Assembly: GCA_026004195.1 (NCBI GenBank)
Contig: BPIQ01000003.1
Location: 248,001 to 312,000 of the forward strand
Direction: 5' to 3'
Length of the DNA: 64,000 nt
DNA from: Candidatus Binatia bacterium
GTDB lineage: Bacteria > Desulfobacterota > Binatia > HRBIN30 > BPIQ01
This document shows positions 35,950 through 44,440 of this stretch, piece after piece. The notes under the pieces were generated by a model. The model saw only the letters and a list, made by a program, of their open reading frames with translations, was not told where the DNA came from and did no database searches. The translations under genes were made by a program, and so were the position numbers. Every line of letters starts with the position of its first letter. The stretch's first letter is position 1.

Positions 35950-36459
35950 ATGCGCACGCTCTATCTGGTTTCGGTTTGGCTTCATATCCTGGCGGCCTGC
36001 GCCTGGATCGGCGGGATGCTCTTCCTCGCCCTGGTGCTCGTTCCGCTCCTGCGACGTCCCGAGCTCGGTGCTCAGCGCGGCGTCCTCCTCCACCTCACGG
36101 GCGTCCGCTTCCGTACCCTCGGCTGGGCCGCTCTCGCGGTCCTTGTCCTCACGGGTCTCGTCAATCTCACCGCGAGAGGGATCGACCTTTCCATGCTCGG
36201 AAGCCTCGTTTTCTGGAAGTCGACTTTCGGCTCGACGCTGGCCCTGAAGCTCGGCATCGTCCTCGGCATCCTTGCCCTGAGCCTGGTACACGACTTCACG
36301 GTAGGACCCCGGGCCACGCTGCTGGCACGAAGCGCGCCCGACTCGCCCGAGGCCGAGCGCTTGCGGCGCGCCGCGAGCTGGATCGGGAGGGCCAACCTTC
36401 TCCTGGCCCTTCTCGCCGCCGCTCTCGGGGTCGTTCTGGTCCGGGGCTGGCCGTGGTGA
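35950..36459 (+). CDS. CopD-like membrane protein
   Basis: 169 aa with four hydrophobic helices. The start MRTLYLVSVWLHILAACAWIGGMLFLALVLVPLLRR, with HILAACAWIGGM, is typical of CopD/YcnJ-type or DUF4149-like membrane proteins that handle copper. The end overlaps the next gene by four bases. Copper role inferred only. Confidence 0.7.
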   Translation: MRTLYLVSVWLHILAACAWIGGMLFLALVLVPLLRRPELGAQRGVLLHLTGVRFRTLGWAALAVLVLTGLVNLTARGIDLSMLGSLVFWKSTFGSTLALKLGIVLGILALSLVHDFTVGPRATLLARSAPDSPEAERLRRAASWIGRANLLLALLAAALGVVLVRGWPW

Positions 36460-37532
36460 TCCGTCACCGCCTTCCCCTCCTGGCCCTCGGAGGCGCGAGC
36501 CTTCTTGCGGGCCTCTGGGGAGGTCTCGTGCGGCTCGGCTGGCAGCTCCCCTTGCCGAGTGCCGCTTTCCTGAGCGACCACGGAGCTCTCATGGTCTCCG
36601 GTTTTCTCGGGACGCTCGTTTCCCTCGAGCGGGCCGTGGGGCTCGGCAGAACCTGGACGTACGCAGCCCCCGCTCTGGCCGGAGGCGGCGCGCTGGCGCT
36701 CGCCGCCGGTGCCCCCACCCCTCTCCCGCCGGGTCTCGTCCTTCTCGGAAGCGGCATTTACGTCGGAGCCTCGGTCGTCCTTCTCGCCCGGGCACGGGAG
36801 CTTTTCTCGGCCTTTCTCCTCGGAGGCGCACTTTGCTGGGCGGCAGGCAACATCGAGTGGCTCCGCGGCCGACCCGTCTTCACCTTGGCCCTCTGGTGGG
36901 CGGGGTTTCTTTTTCTCACCATCGCGGGCGAGCGACTCGAGCTTTCACGCGTCCTGCCGAGAAGCCGCGCGTGGCGCAGTCTGCTGGTCGTCTGCGCCGT
37001 CCTTTTCGTCGGTGGGGCCCTTCTCGGTCCCACCCCGACCGGGCGGGCCGTCGCCGGGGTAGGGTTCCTGGGAACCGCGGCCTGGCTGTTTCTTTTCGAC
37101 GTGGCCCGACGCAACCTGCGTCATCCGGGCCTTCCGCGCTACATGGCGTGTTGCCTCCTCTCGGGCTACCTCTGGCTCGGAGTTTCGGGAGTTCTGCTCG
37201 TCGGAAAGTCCGAGCCCTGGGGACCGGGGCTCGTTTACGACGCCGTACTCCACGGCTTTTTTCTCGGTTTCGTCTTTTCCATGGTCTTCGGCCACGCTCC
37301 GCTGATCCTTCCGTCCGTTCTCGGCGTCCCGATCGCCTACGGACCCGTGCTCTACGCTCCGCTCCTGCTCCTGCATGTGTCGGTCGCCCTGCGTCTTGCG
37401 GCGGATCTTCTCCCGTGGGCCGAACTCCGCCCGTGGGGGGGCCTTGCGAACGCGGCGGCGATCCTGCTTTTTGCCGCGTCCGCGGCGGGCCTGACCGTCG
37501 CCCGGCAGCGGAGCGCCACCCTCCGGAGCTGA
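36456..37532 (+). CDS. NnrS-like polytopic membrane protein
   Basis: 358 aa, about twelve hydrophobic helices, GTG 36456. The SDHGALMVSGFLGTLVSLERAVGL opening and the HGFFLGFVFSMVFGHAPLILPSVLGVPI segment resemble the NnrS family, heme- and copper-containing proteins linked to NO stress. It overlaps the CopD-like gene by four bases (GTGA). The pairing with a CopD-like protein supports a shared metal-related role, but the substrate is unproven. Confidence 0.7.
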   Translation: MIRHRLPLLALGGASLLAGLWGGLVRLGWQLPLPSAAFLSDHGALMVSGFLGTLVSLERAVGLGRTWTYAAPALAGGGALALAAGAPTPLPPGLVLLGSGIYVGASVVLLARARELFSAFLLGGALCWAAGNIEWLRGRPVFTLALWWAGFLFLTIAGERLELSRVLPRSRAWRSLLVVCAVLFVGGALLGPTPTGRAVAGVGFLGTAAWLFLFDVARRNLRHPGLPRYMACCLLSGYLWLGVSGVLLVGKSEPWGPGLVYDAVLHGFFLGFVFSMVFGHAPLILPSVLGVPIAYGPVLYAPLLLLHVSVALRLAADLLPWAELRPWGGLANAAAILLFAASAAGLTVARQRSATLRS

Positions 37533-37540
37533 AAAACCCG

Positions 37541-37846
37541 ATGCCGTCTTTCGAACTCGACATGAACTTTCCCGTGGCGGAGCTCCTCGAAGGTACCCTC
37601 CGGATCCTGGGGAAGAGGGGTGCGAAGACCGGGATTTCGCACGAAGGGCCCGACGCCGTCGTCCTCGACACGGAACTCCGAGGCGTTCCCCTCCGGATCG
37701 AGATCCGGAGCATTCCGCCGGAACGACGAGCCCCGTTCGCCTTCGGCCCGCGGAGCCTTCTCCGAGCGAGCTGCGAGGCAACCGGGACCGACCTCGAGGA
37801 ACTCCGGCGGGAAATCGTCCTCGCTTTTCTCCGGGTCGCGGGATAA
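37541..37846 (+). CDS. Hypothetical protein, 101 aa
   Basis: MPSFELDMNFPVAELLEGTLRILG, then a beta-rich core and a C-terminal helix (LLRASCEATGTDLEELRREIVLAFLRVAG). No membrane segment. It sits eight bases after the NnrS-like gene and 17 before the flippase-like gene, so it is part of the same operon. Family not recognised. Confidence 0.55.
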   Translation: MPSFELDMNFPVAELLEGTLRILGKRGAKTGISHEGPDAVVLDTELRGVPLRIEIRSIPPERRAPFAFGPRSLLRASCEATGTDLEELRREIVLAFLRVAG

Positions 37847-37863
37847 AAGAAACGTTCCGCCCC

Positions 37864-38949
37864 ATGTTCTCGGCCCTTCGTCGACGCTGGCAGGATCTTC
37901 CGCCGCGAACTCGCTCCACCGTCACGACCTGCGTCAAGGTCGTCGTCACGGCTTCGGCCTTCTACCTGCTTTTCACCCACGAGGTCCGGAACGAGCGAGG
38001 CGAACACGTCACGGCGCTCCGTGCCATCCTCGACTACATCCCTCGCATCGAAGGCGGGACGTTCTGGACGTTCGTCTTCGTGGCGTCGTTCCTGAAGGCG
38101 CTGGGCATTCTCGCCTCGATGTACCGCTGGCACCTCCTCCTCGTCGGGCAGGGGATCCGCTTTCCCTTCCGGCACCTCGCGGGTTCTTTTCTCATCGGGC
38201 GTTTCATCGGGACGTTCCTACCGTCGACGATCGGGCTGGACGGCTACAAGCTCTACGACGCCGCGCGTTTCAGCGGAAAAACCGTCGAAGCCGGCGCCGC
38301 CACGGTCGTGGAAAAAGTCGTCGGTCTCAGCGGCATCTTCCTCACGTTCCTGGTGACCTTCCCGCTCGGCTACGACGTCCTCGGGCGCCACGCGCCGCTC
38401 GTGGCCACGGTGACCGTACCGCTCGCGCTCGTCGTCGTGGGCGTCCTGTACTTCGCCATCCTCCGCCCCGGGCTTTTCCGGGCCCTCGTCTCCCGCCTTC
38501 CCCTTCCCGCGGCAGGCAAGGTCCGCCCACTCGTGGAACGCGTCACGGAGGCCGCCACCGCCTACCACGGCCGCACGGGTCTCGTCGCGGCCGTCGCCGC
38601 CCTGAGCTTCTTCGTCCACTTTTTCACGGCCGCCATGTACTACTTCACGGCGCTCGCCATCGGGGCGGCACACGCGAACTTCTGGGAGGTCTGCTTCGCC
38701 TCGAGCATCCAGATCCTCGCCACCGTGTTGAGCCCCTTCACCATCGCGGGCGAAGGCGTCCGGGAAATCGTCCAGGCGCTGCTCCTCGCACGCAAACTCG
38801 GCGTCTCCGAGTCCATCATCTCGGCGGCCCTGGGCTTCTGGGCCGCCGAAGCCCTGACGCTCGTAGGCGGTCTCGTCTACCTGGCCCGACCCGTGGACTA
38901 CCGTCCTTCCTACGTCGATCTCCAGAGCCGCTCCCGGGCCCGAGGATGA
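37864..38949 (+). CDS. Lysylphosphatidylglycerol-synthase-like flippase domain protein
   Basis: 361 aa integral membrane protein of the UPF0104/AglD2 (LPG synthase TM region) family: LAGSFLIGRFIGTFLPSTIGLDGYKLYDAARFSG, VEKVVGLSGIFLTF, LSPFTIAGEGVREIVQALLLARKLG. Such proteins are proposed lipid flippases. The end overlaps the phosphatase gene by four bases. Confidence 0.88.
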   Translation: MFSALRRRWQDLPPRTRSTVTTCVKVVVTASAFYLLFTHEVRNERGEHVTALRAILDYIPRIEGGTFWTFVFVASFLKALGILASMYRWHLLLVGQGIRFPFRHLAGSFLIGRFIGTFLPSTIGLDGYKLYDAARFSGKTVEAGAATVVEKVVGLSGIFLTFLVTFPLGYDVLGRHAPLVATVTVPLALVVVGVLYFAILRPGLFRALVSRLPLPAAGKVRPLVERVTEAATAYHGRTGLVAAVAALSFFVHFFTAAMYYFTALAIGAAHANFWEVCFASSIQILATVLSPFTIAGEGVREIVQALLLARKLGVSESIISAALGFWAAEALTLVGGLVYLARPVDYRPSYVDLQSRSRARG

Positions 38950-39557
38950 CCCGGCGCATCGTTTTCGTTCGCCACGGCGAGACGGAAAAAGGCTCGAGCA
39001 CCCGCTACTTCGGGCGGACGGACGTAGCGCTCAGCGACCTCGGGCGCGAGCAGTTGCGCCGCGCCCGGAGGGCGCTCCTCGACGAAGCTTTCGACCACGT
39101 CTACACGAGCACGCTCCGCCGGACCCGCGAAGGGGCGGAAATCCTCGCCCCCGGAGTCCCCTCGACGGCCCTCGCGGACTTCGACGAAATCCATTTCGGC
39201 GAATGGGAGGGGCTCACGGAAGAAGAAATCGCGACTCGCTACCCCGAGGCTTTCGCCCGCTGGCGCCGCGCGCCCGGGGATTTCGCCTATCCCGGAGGCG
39301 ACGACGCGAGGGAGTTCCGCCGTCGCGTCGCGAGCGCGATCCGACGGCTCCTGCCCCGGATGCCCCCGCGGGTCCTCGTCGTGGCCCACAAGGGAGTGAT
39401 CCGAGCCGCGGTGACCGAGCTTCTCGCGCTTTCCGAAGCGGAGCGACGGGCCTGGCCCTGCGACCTGGCGTCGATCCACGTGCTGGCGGAGCGCGACGGA
39501 ACGTGGCAAGCAGAGGTCGTGAACGACACGCGTCACCTCGCGGACCTCCCGTCATGA
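38946..39557 (+). CDS. Histidine phosphatase family protein
   Basis: 203 aa. The RHG motif (VFVRHGETEKGS), Arg in TLRRTREGAE, and the second His in VVAHKGVIRA define the phosphoglycerate-mutase-like branch (alpha-ribazole phosphatase or CobC-like). Its start overlaps the flippase gene by four bases, and its stop overlaps the next ATG (ATGA). Confidence 0.87.
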   Translation: MTRRIVFVRHGETEKGSSTRYFGRTDVALSDLGREQLRRARRALLDEAFDHVYTSTLRRTREGAEILAPGVPSTALADFDEIHFGEWEGLTEEEIATRYPEAFARWRRAPGDFAYPGGDDAREFRRRVASAIRRLLPRMPPRVLVVAHKGVIRAAVTELLALSEAERRAWPCDLASIHVLAERDGTWQAEVVNDTRHLADLPS

Positions 39558-41560
39558 AAGCCACGAGCCCCCTCGGCTTCGCCACCCGAGTCGAGCCCGC
39601 TCCCTTCGACCTCTCGCCCATCAAGGAAATCGAAATCCGGGCGAGCCGAATCCCCGACGCGATTTCTCTCGCGCAGGGCATCCCCGACTTCGACACGCCC
39701 GAACCCATCAAGGAGTTCGTCCGGCAAAAAATGGCCGAGGGCGCGTGCGCCCGGTACTCCCTCTCCCCGGGCCTTCCCGAACTGCGGGAGCTCGTGAGCG
39801 TCACGCTTTTGCGCGAAGGGATGCGCTACGATCCCGACGGGGAGATCCTGGTCACCTGCGGCGCCATCGAGGCCATCGCGGCCACGCTGCTCGCCTTCGT
39901 CGGTCCGGGTGACGAAGTGCTCGTCGCCTCTCCGAGTTACGCCTCCTACGTGCCCGCCATCCGGCTCGCCGGCGCACGCCCCCGATTTTTCCCGCTCGAC
40001 GAGGACAGGAACTTCGACCTCGACCCCGACGCCATCCGCTCGGCGGTCGGGCGGCGGTGCCGGGCCATCCTTCTCTGCAATCCCAACAACCCCACCGGCA
40101 CGATCTATTCGCGCGAGAAGGTCGAAGAGCTTCTCCGGCTGGCGGAGCGGCACGGCCTCCTGGTGATCGACGACGCCGTCTACAAGGACTTCGTCTACAC
40201 GGACGAAAAGCCCGGAAACCCTGCCGCCTACGCCGAGTTCCGGCATCGCGTCGTTCGGGTCTACTCGTTCTCGAAAGCTTTCGGCATGACCGGCTGGCGC
40301 GTCGCGTTCCTCCACACCGACCGGAAGCTCGCGGCCGAAATCCTCAAGGTCCACGACACCCTCGTCACCTGCGCGCCCGTCGCCTCGCAGTACGCCGCCA
40401 TGGCTGCCCTCGAGCTCGCCGAACCCTTCGTCGAGCGTTTTCGCGAGGAGCTCCGGCGTCGCCGTACCCGCGTGATCGAACGGCTCGACGCTCTGCCCGA
40501 AGTTTTCGACTACCAGAAACCGAACGCTTCCTACTTCGCCTTTCCGCGCGTCAAAGACACCGTGCCCTTCGCCCGCGACTCGCGCACGCTCGCCCGGGAC
40601 ATCCTCGAGCGCGTCCGCGTGGCGCTCGTCCCCGGCGTGGCGTTCGGGCCGACGGGGGAATCGCACCTGCGGCTCTGCTACGCCCGAGACCCGGAGGACC
40701 TCGACCGGGCCTTCGACCGGCTCGGGGACTACTTCGCCGGCCGCGCCCCCCGGGCGTATTCCCTACCCTCCCCGCTCGCGGCTTCGTCCGCCCGGCGCGA
40801 GTTCTCGCGGCGGGCCGGAGTTTTCCTCCTCCACGCCCTTTCGCGTCTCCGGCTCGCCCGGCAGAGGCCGCGTATCGTGGCCATCGCAGGAGGACAAGGC
40901 AACACGGTCCTCAAGCGCACGCTCACCGAGCTTCTCGCCTCTGCGTTCCGGGTACGCTCCAACCCCCTTTCCTACAACACGGACGTGGGCATCGCCTTCG
41001 CCGTTCTCCAGACGAGCTTCCGGCGGAGGAATCCGGCGGAGCTCGCCCGAGCCTTCGGCCTCGGTCTGCTCCACGCTCTTTTCCCGGAACCCCTCGACGT
41101 GATGGTGCTCGAGCTCGGGGTGCGACGTCCGGGCGACGTGCGGCGGCTCCTGCGCGTGGTGCCGCCCGATCTCGTCCTTCTCACCCCGCTCGCGCCTTCC
41201 TCCGCGGCCGACGACCGCACCCGAACGGTTCTCCGGGAAGAGCTGCGGGAGCTCGTGGCCCATGCCGTGCGGCGAGGCAAGCCGGTGCTGGTCTCGGGCG
41301 ACGACCCGCTCGTCGAGTCCCTCGCCCCGCCCGAGGCCGAGAAGTTCCGCGCGGACGACCTGGAGGAATCCGGCCACGGAGCCGTCCTCGTTCTCGGAGA
41401 CCGCCGTTACGCCGTCCGCCGAGACGTGGTGGGCCGGAGCGCCCGCGCCGCGCTTTCGGCGTCGGTGCGCGTGGCGCGCCTTCTCGGGGCGAGCGACGAG
41501 ACGGTCCGGAGGTTTCTCGCCCCCTCCGGTCAGGCCCCCGCCTTGGCGGGCTCGGGGTAG
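39554..41560 (+). CDS. Class I aminotransferase fused to a degenerate Mur-ligase domain
   Basis: 668 aa. Residues 1-395 are a PLP aminotransferase (SLAQGIPDFDTPEPIKEFV, CNPNNPTGTIYSREKV, PLP Lys241 in SFSKAFGMTGWR). Residues about 400-668 resemble MurF-type ligases (RSNPLSYNTDVGIAFAVL; VMVLELGVRRPGDVRRLL; VLVSGDDPLVES), but the P-loop, normally TGTNGKTT, reads AIAGGQGNT (443-451), with the ATP-binding Lys replaced by Asn450. It overlaps the upstream stop by four bases. The PLP half should be active; the Mur half looks like a pseudo-enzyme or binding module. I know no precedent for this pairing. Confidence 0.75.
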   Translation: MKATSPLGFATRVEPAPFDLSPIKEIEIRASRIPDAISLAQGIPDFDTPEPIKEFVRQKMAEGACARYSLSPGLPELRELVSVTLLREGMRYDPDGEILVTCGAIEAIAATLLAFVGPGDEVLVASPSYASYVPAIRLAGARPRFFPLDEDRNFDLDPDAIRSAVGRRCRAILLCNPNNPTGTIYSREKVEELLRLAERHGLLVIDDAVYKDFVYTDEKPGNPAAYAEFRHRVVRVYSFSKAFGMTGWRVAFLHTDRKLAAEILKVHDTLVTCAPVASQYAAMAALELAEPFVERFREELRRRRTRVIERLDALPEVFDYQKPNASYFAFPRVKDTVPFARDSRTLARDILERVRVALVPGVAFGPTGESHLRLCYARDPEDLDRAFDRLGDYFAGRAPRAYSLPSPLAASSARREFSRRAGVFLLHALSRLRLARQRPRIVAIAGGQGNTVLKRTLTELLASAFRVRSNPLSYNTDVGIAFAVLQTSFRRRNPAELARAFGLGLLHALFPEPLDVMVLELGVRRPGDVRRLLRVVPPDLVLLTPLAPSSAADDRTRTVLREELRELVAHAVRRGKPVLVSGDDPLVESLAPPEAEKFRADDLEESGHGAVLVLGDRRYAVRRDVVGRSARAALSASVRVARLLGASDETVRRFLAPSGQAPALAGSG

Positions 41561-42759
41561 ACTCCCCTTCCGCCCTCCGCGATGTTCCTTCCGTAGGCGC
41601 GCACCACGGGCAGTTCCTTCGGCTCGGGCCACTTCTTTTTCCGCGCGAGCGCGGCCTCGACGTAGGGCGCGAGCTCCTCGGCCTTTTCCCTCTCCCGCCG
41701 TTCGTCCCGCTCCTGGAACTCGGGAAGCACCTCGGAAGCGAAAAGCTCGAGCGATTCGCAGATGTGCTCGTGGCGGTTGTTGCCCCCCTGCTGGATGAAA
41801 ATCACCTGATCGACCTTCATTTCCTCGAACGCCCGGAGGTGTTCCCGGATGTGCTCCGGGGTCCCGATGGCCGTCGGACCCGGAGGAACGGGGAGAAAGG
41901 CCTTGCGGAACTCCTCGTAGACGTTCGTACGGCCGGGAACGTGCTCGCCGAAGATGTAGTAGTGGGCGAGCGCGTAGCCGAAGAACTGGAAGCCCTCCAT
42001 GCCGCGCCGGACGGCCTCGTCCTGGTCGCGGTGACACATGAAGCCCGTCACCATGGCGATGTTCGGGTTCACGCTCTGCGCGATCGGCACGCACTCGCGC
42101 TTGAACGTTTCGTAGTAGTCCGTGACCCAGTGCTGCGCTTCCGAGGGATCGACGAAGGCGAAGGTGAGGGCACCGAGTCCGAGCTGGGCCGCGAGGTGGA
42201 TCGTCTGGCGCGTGGAGCACGCGAGCCACATCGGAGGGTGGGGTTTCTGGACGGGCTTGGGTACCACGTTGCGAGCCGGCATCGAGAAGTACTTGCCCTC
42301 GTAGCCCGGGTAGGGCTCCTCCGAGAGCATCCGCGCGACCTGCTCCACGGCTTCGCGCCACATCTCGTGTTTTTTCGTGGGATCGATCCCGAACCCCTCG
42401 AGCTCCATCCGGGACGCCGACTCCCCCGTGCCGAATTCCACCCGGCCGTGGCTCACCAGGTCGAGCGTGGCGATGCGCTCGGCGACGCGGGCGGGGTGGT
42501 TGTACGCCGGCGGCATGAGAACGATGCCGTGGCCGAGCCGGATGCGGCGGCTCCTCTGGCTCGCGGCCGCGAGGAACACCTCGGGTGCCGAGGAGTGCGA
42601 GTACTCCTCGAGGAAGTGGTGCTCGACCTCCCAGGCGTAGTGGATCCCGAGACGGTCGGCGAGCTCGACCTGCTCGAGCGCCTCGTGGAAAAGTTTCTCC
42701 TCCCGCCCCTCGCTCCAGGGGCGCGGAAGCTGGTGCTCGTAGAAAATGCCGAATTTCAT
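41530..42759 (-). CDS. LLM-class flavin-dependent oxidoreductase (bacterial luciferase-like)
   Basis: 409 aa. FGIFYEHQLPRPW start, HHFLEEYS, LGHGIVLMPPAYNHPARVAERIATLDLVSHGRVEFGTGESASRMELEGFG and PMWLACST match the FMN/F420 luciferase-like monooxygenase fold. Convergent with the fusion gene and overlapping it by 31 bases. Its substrate cannot be deduced. Confidence 0.88.
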   Translation of the reverse strand: MKFGIFYEHQLPRPWSEGREEKLFHEALEQVELADRLGIHYAWEVEHHFLEEYSHSSAPEVFLAAASQRSRRIRLGHGIVLMPPAYNHPARVAERIATLDLVSHGRVEFGTGESASRMELEGFGIDPTKKHEMWREAVEQVARMLSEEPYPGYEGKYFSMPARNVVPKPVQKPHPPMWLACSTRQTIHLAAQLGLGALTFAFVDPSEAQHWVTDYYETFKRECVPIAQSVNPNIAMVTGFMCHRDQDEAVRRGMEGFQFFGYALAHYYIFGEHVPGRTNVYEEFRKAFLPVPPGPTAIGTPEHIREHLRAFEEMKVDQVIFIQQGGNNRHEHICESLELFASEVLPEFQERDERREREKAEELAPYVEAALARKKKWPEPKELPVVRAYGRNIAEGGRGVYPEPAKAGA

Positions 42760-42900
42760 CGCTCGACCTCCGGTGGCGAAAAACCGTGCCGGACCCTAGC
42801 AGAGCGGAACGCCTCGTGGCCAGACGAGGGACGGCTCGAAATCGGCGCCCTTTTCGTGCTAACGAGCGAAGCGTCGAAAAACACGGCCGAGAGGTGGACG

Positions 42901-43686
42901 GTGATTCTCGAACGGTTTCGCATTCCCGGGCGGGTGGCCGTCGTGACGGGCGGCGGAAGGGGAATCGGCGCGGGCATCGCTCGCGCCTTCGCGGAGGCAG
43001 GCGCAGACGTGGCCGTCGGTGCGCGCACGGCCAAGGAGGTCGAAGCCGTGGCCGAGGAAGTGCGGAGCCTCGGACGGCGCGGTCTCGCCGTCGTGTGCGA
43101 CGTGACGAAAAGGGAAGACATCGAAAACCTCGTCGAGACGACCGTACGCGAGCTCGGCCGCATCGACATCGTGGTGAACAACGCGGGCGGCACCCCGCCG
43201 CAAGAGGCCCTCTACACGAGCGAACGCATGTTCGAGGAAGCGTTCCACTTCAACGTCACCTCGGCTTTCCTGCTGACGCGCCTTGCCGTCCCCCACATGC
43301 TCCGGGAAGGCGGCGGAGCGGTCGTGAACATCTCTTCGGCCGCGGGTCGCGTTCCGATCCCCGGTTTCGTGGCCTACGGGACGGCCAAGGCGGCGCTTTC
43401 TTTCATGACGCGCATCCTCGCGCAGGAATTCGCCCCGAAAATCCGAGTCAACGCGATTGCCGTGGGCGCCGTGGAAACCTCCGCCCTCGCTCCCTTTCTC
43501 ACCCCGGAAATCCGCGAGAAGATGGAGGCGCTCACGCCCATGGCACGCATCGGCACCGTGGAAGACATCGCCGCCGCGGCCCTCTACCTGGCTTCCCCCG
43601 CTTCGAGCTGGGTAACCGGCAAAGTCTTCGAGGTCGACGGCGGAGCCGAGGGCTCCACCTGGCCTTTTCCCCCGCCACGGCTCTGA
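42901..43686 (+). CDS. Short-chain dehydrogenase/reductase
   Basis: 261 aa, GTG 42901 with GAGAGGTGG before it. GGGRGIG cofactor site, NNAGG, ISSAAG with the catalytic Ser, and YGTAKAALSF with the Tyr-Lys pair. It resembles 7-alpha-hydroxysteroid dehydrogenase and 3-oxoacyl-ACP reductases. Divergent from the LLM oxidoreductase. Confidence 0.88.
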   Translation: MILERFRIPGRVAVVTGGGRGIGAGIARAFAEAGADVAVGARTAKEVEAVAEEVRSLGRRGLAVVCDVTKREDIENLVETTVRELGRIDIVVNNAGGTPPQEALYTSERMFEEAFHFNVTSAFLLTRLAVPHMLREGGGAVVNISSAAGRVPIPGFVAYGTAKAALSFMTRILAQEFAPKIRVNAIAVGAVETSALAPFLTPEIREKMEALTPMARIGTVEDIAAAALYLASPASSWVTGKVFEVDGGAEGSTWPFPPPRL

Positions 43687-43702
43687 GGGAGGCCCGGGGG
43701 AG

Positions 43703-44440
43703 TCACTTCGGGAAGCCCTCGAAAAGATCTTCGACCATGGACTCGAGGCCCTTGCCCTCGAAGTCCCCGTACTTGCCGGCGGCGTTGGCCCAGAGAACGT
43801 CCCCGGTGGTCCCGTCGACGAGAGCCACCTCGATGCCGGCTCCCTTCGCATGGGGAACGCGAACGAGCCCGCCCGCCGTGGCAGCGCCCAGGAGCAGCGT
43901 CATGGTCCAGTCTCTCGCGATCTCGCCCCCGGACTTTTTCCATCCCGCCATTCTCACGAAGCAGAGCGCGTCCACCCCGGCCCGGTCGGCGAACCGGTTC
44001 ACCGAGGGTCCCAAGCTCGCCTCGTACGCCAGAGCCTCGGACTTGGACATTCGCCCTACCTGGAACATTTCGGCGCTTTTCTCCGCGAACGTAGCTCGAA
44101 TCTGCGTGAGCTCGAAGCGGAGATCCGCATCTTGCGACAATTCGGGCTCTGCGAGACGTACCGGCTTCACCTCGAACCCACGGCGCCGCAGCTCGGCTTC
44201 CAGGAGCTCCGCCAGCCGTTGGCTCACTGCCTCCGCTTCCTCTCGAAGCTCCTCGTTGTCGCCCCGGAACACGACGCGGACGATCTCCACCTCCGGCGGC
44301 ATGACCGCGACCGAGCGGAGTTCTTTGCGGCGCTCCTCGAACCCGGGATGTTTTCGGACCGTCGTGGTACACGCCGAGACGCTTGCGACCGAAACGACCA
44401 CCACGACGGCACGGAGCCAAAGCCTCGATGTTCCTTTCAT
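43703..44440 (-). CDS. Lipoprotein, partner of the adjacent M48 protease
   Basis: 245 aa. A lipobox (VASVSACTTT) leads to a domain with RSVAVMPPEVEIVRVVFRGDN, LLEAELRRRGFEVKPVRL, LCFVRMAGWKKSGG and VALVDGTTGDVLWAN. This resembles outer-membrane lipoproteins of the GNA1162/LpoB-like group. The start overlaps the M48 stop by four bases (ATGA), so the two genes form a unit. Confidence 0.65.
   Translation of the reverse strand: MKGTSRLWLRAVVVVVSVASVSACTTTVRKHPGFEERRKELRSVAVMPPEVEIVRVVFRGDNEELREEAEAVSQRLAELLEAELRRRGFEVKPVRLAEPELSQDADLRFELTQIRATFAEKSAEMFQVGRMSKSEALAYEASLGPSVNRFADRAGVDALCFVRMAGWKKSGGEIARDWTMTLLLGAATAGGLVRVPHAKGAGIEVALVDGTTGDVLWANAAGKYGDFEGKGLESMVEDLFEGFPK

Noticed and set aside
40057-43686. 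A 1209-aa plus-strand frame over the aminotransferase fusion, the LLM gene and the SDR
   Set aside because: It is antisense or out of frame to three clear genes. Only its last 261 codons, the SDR, are real.
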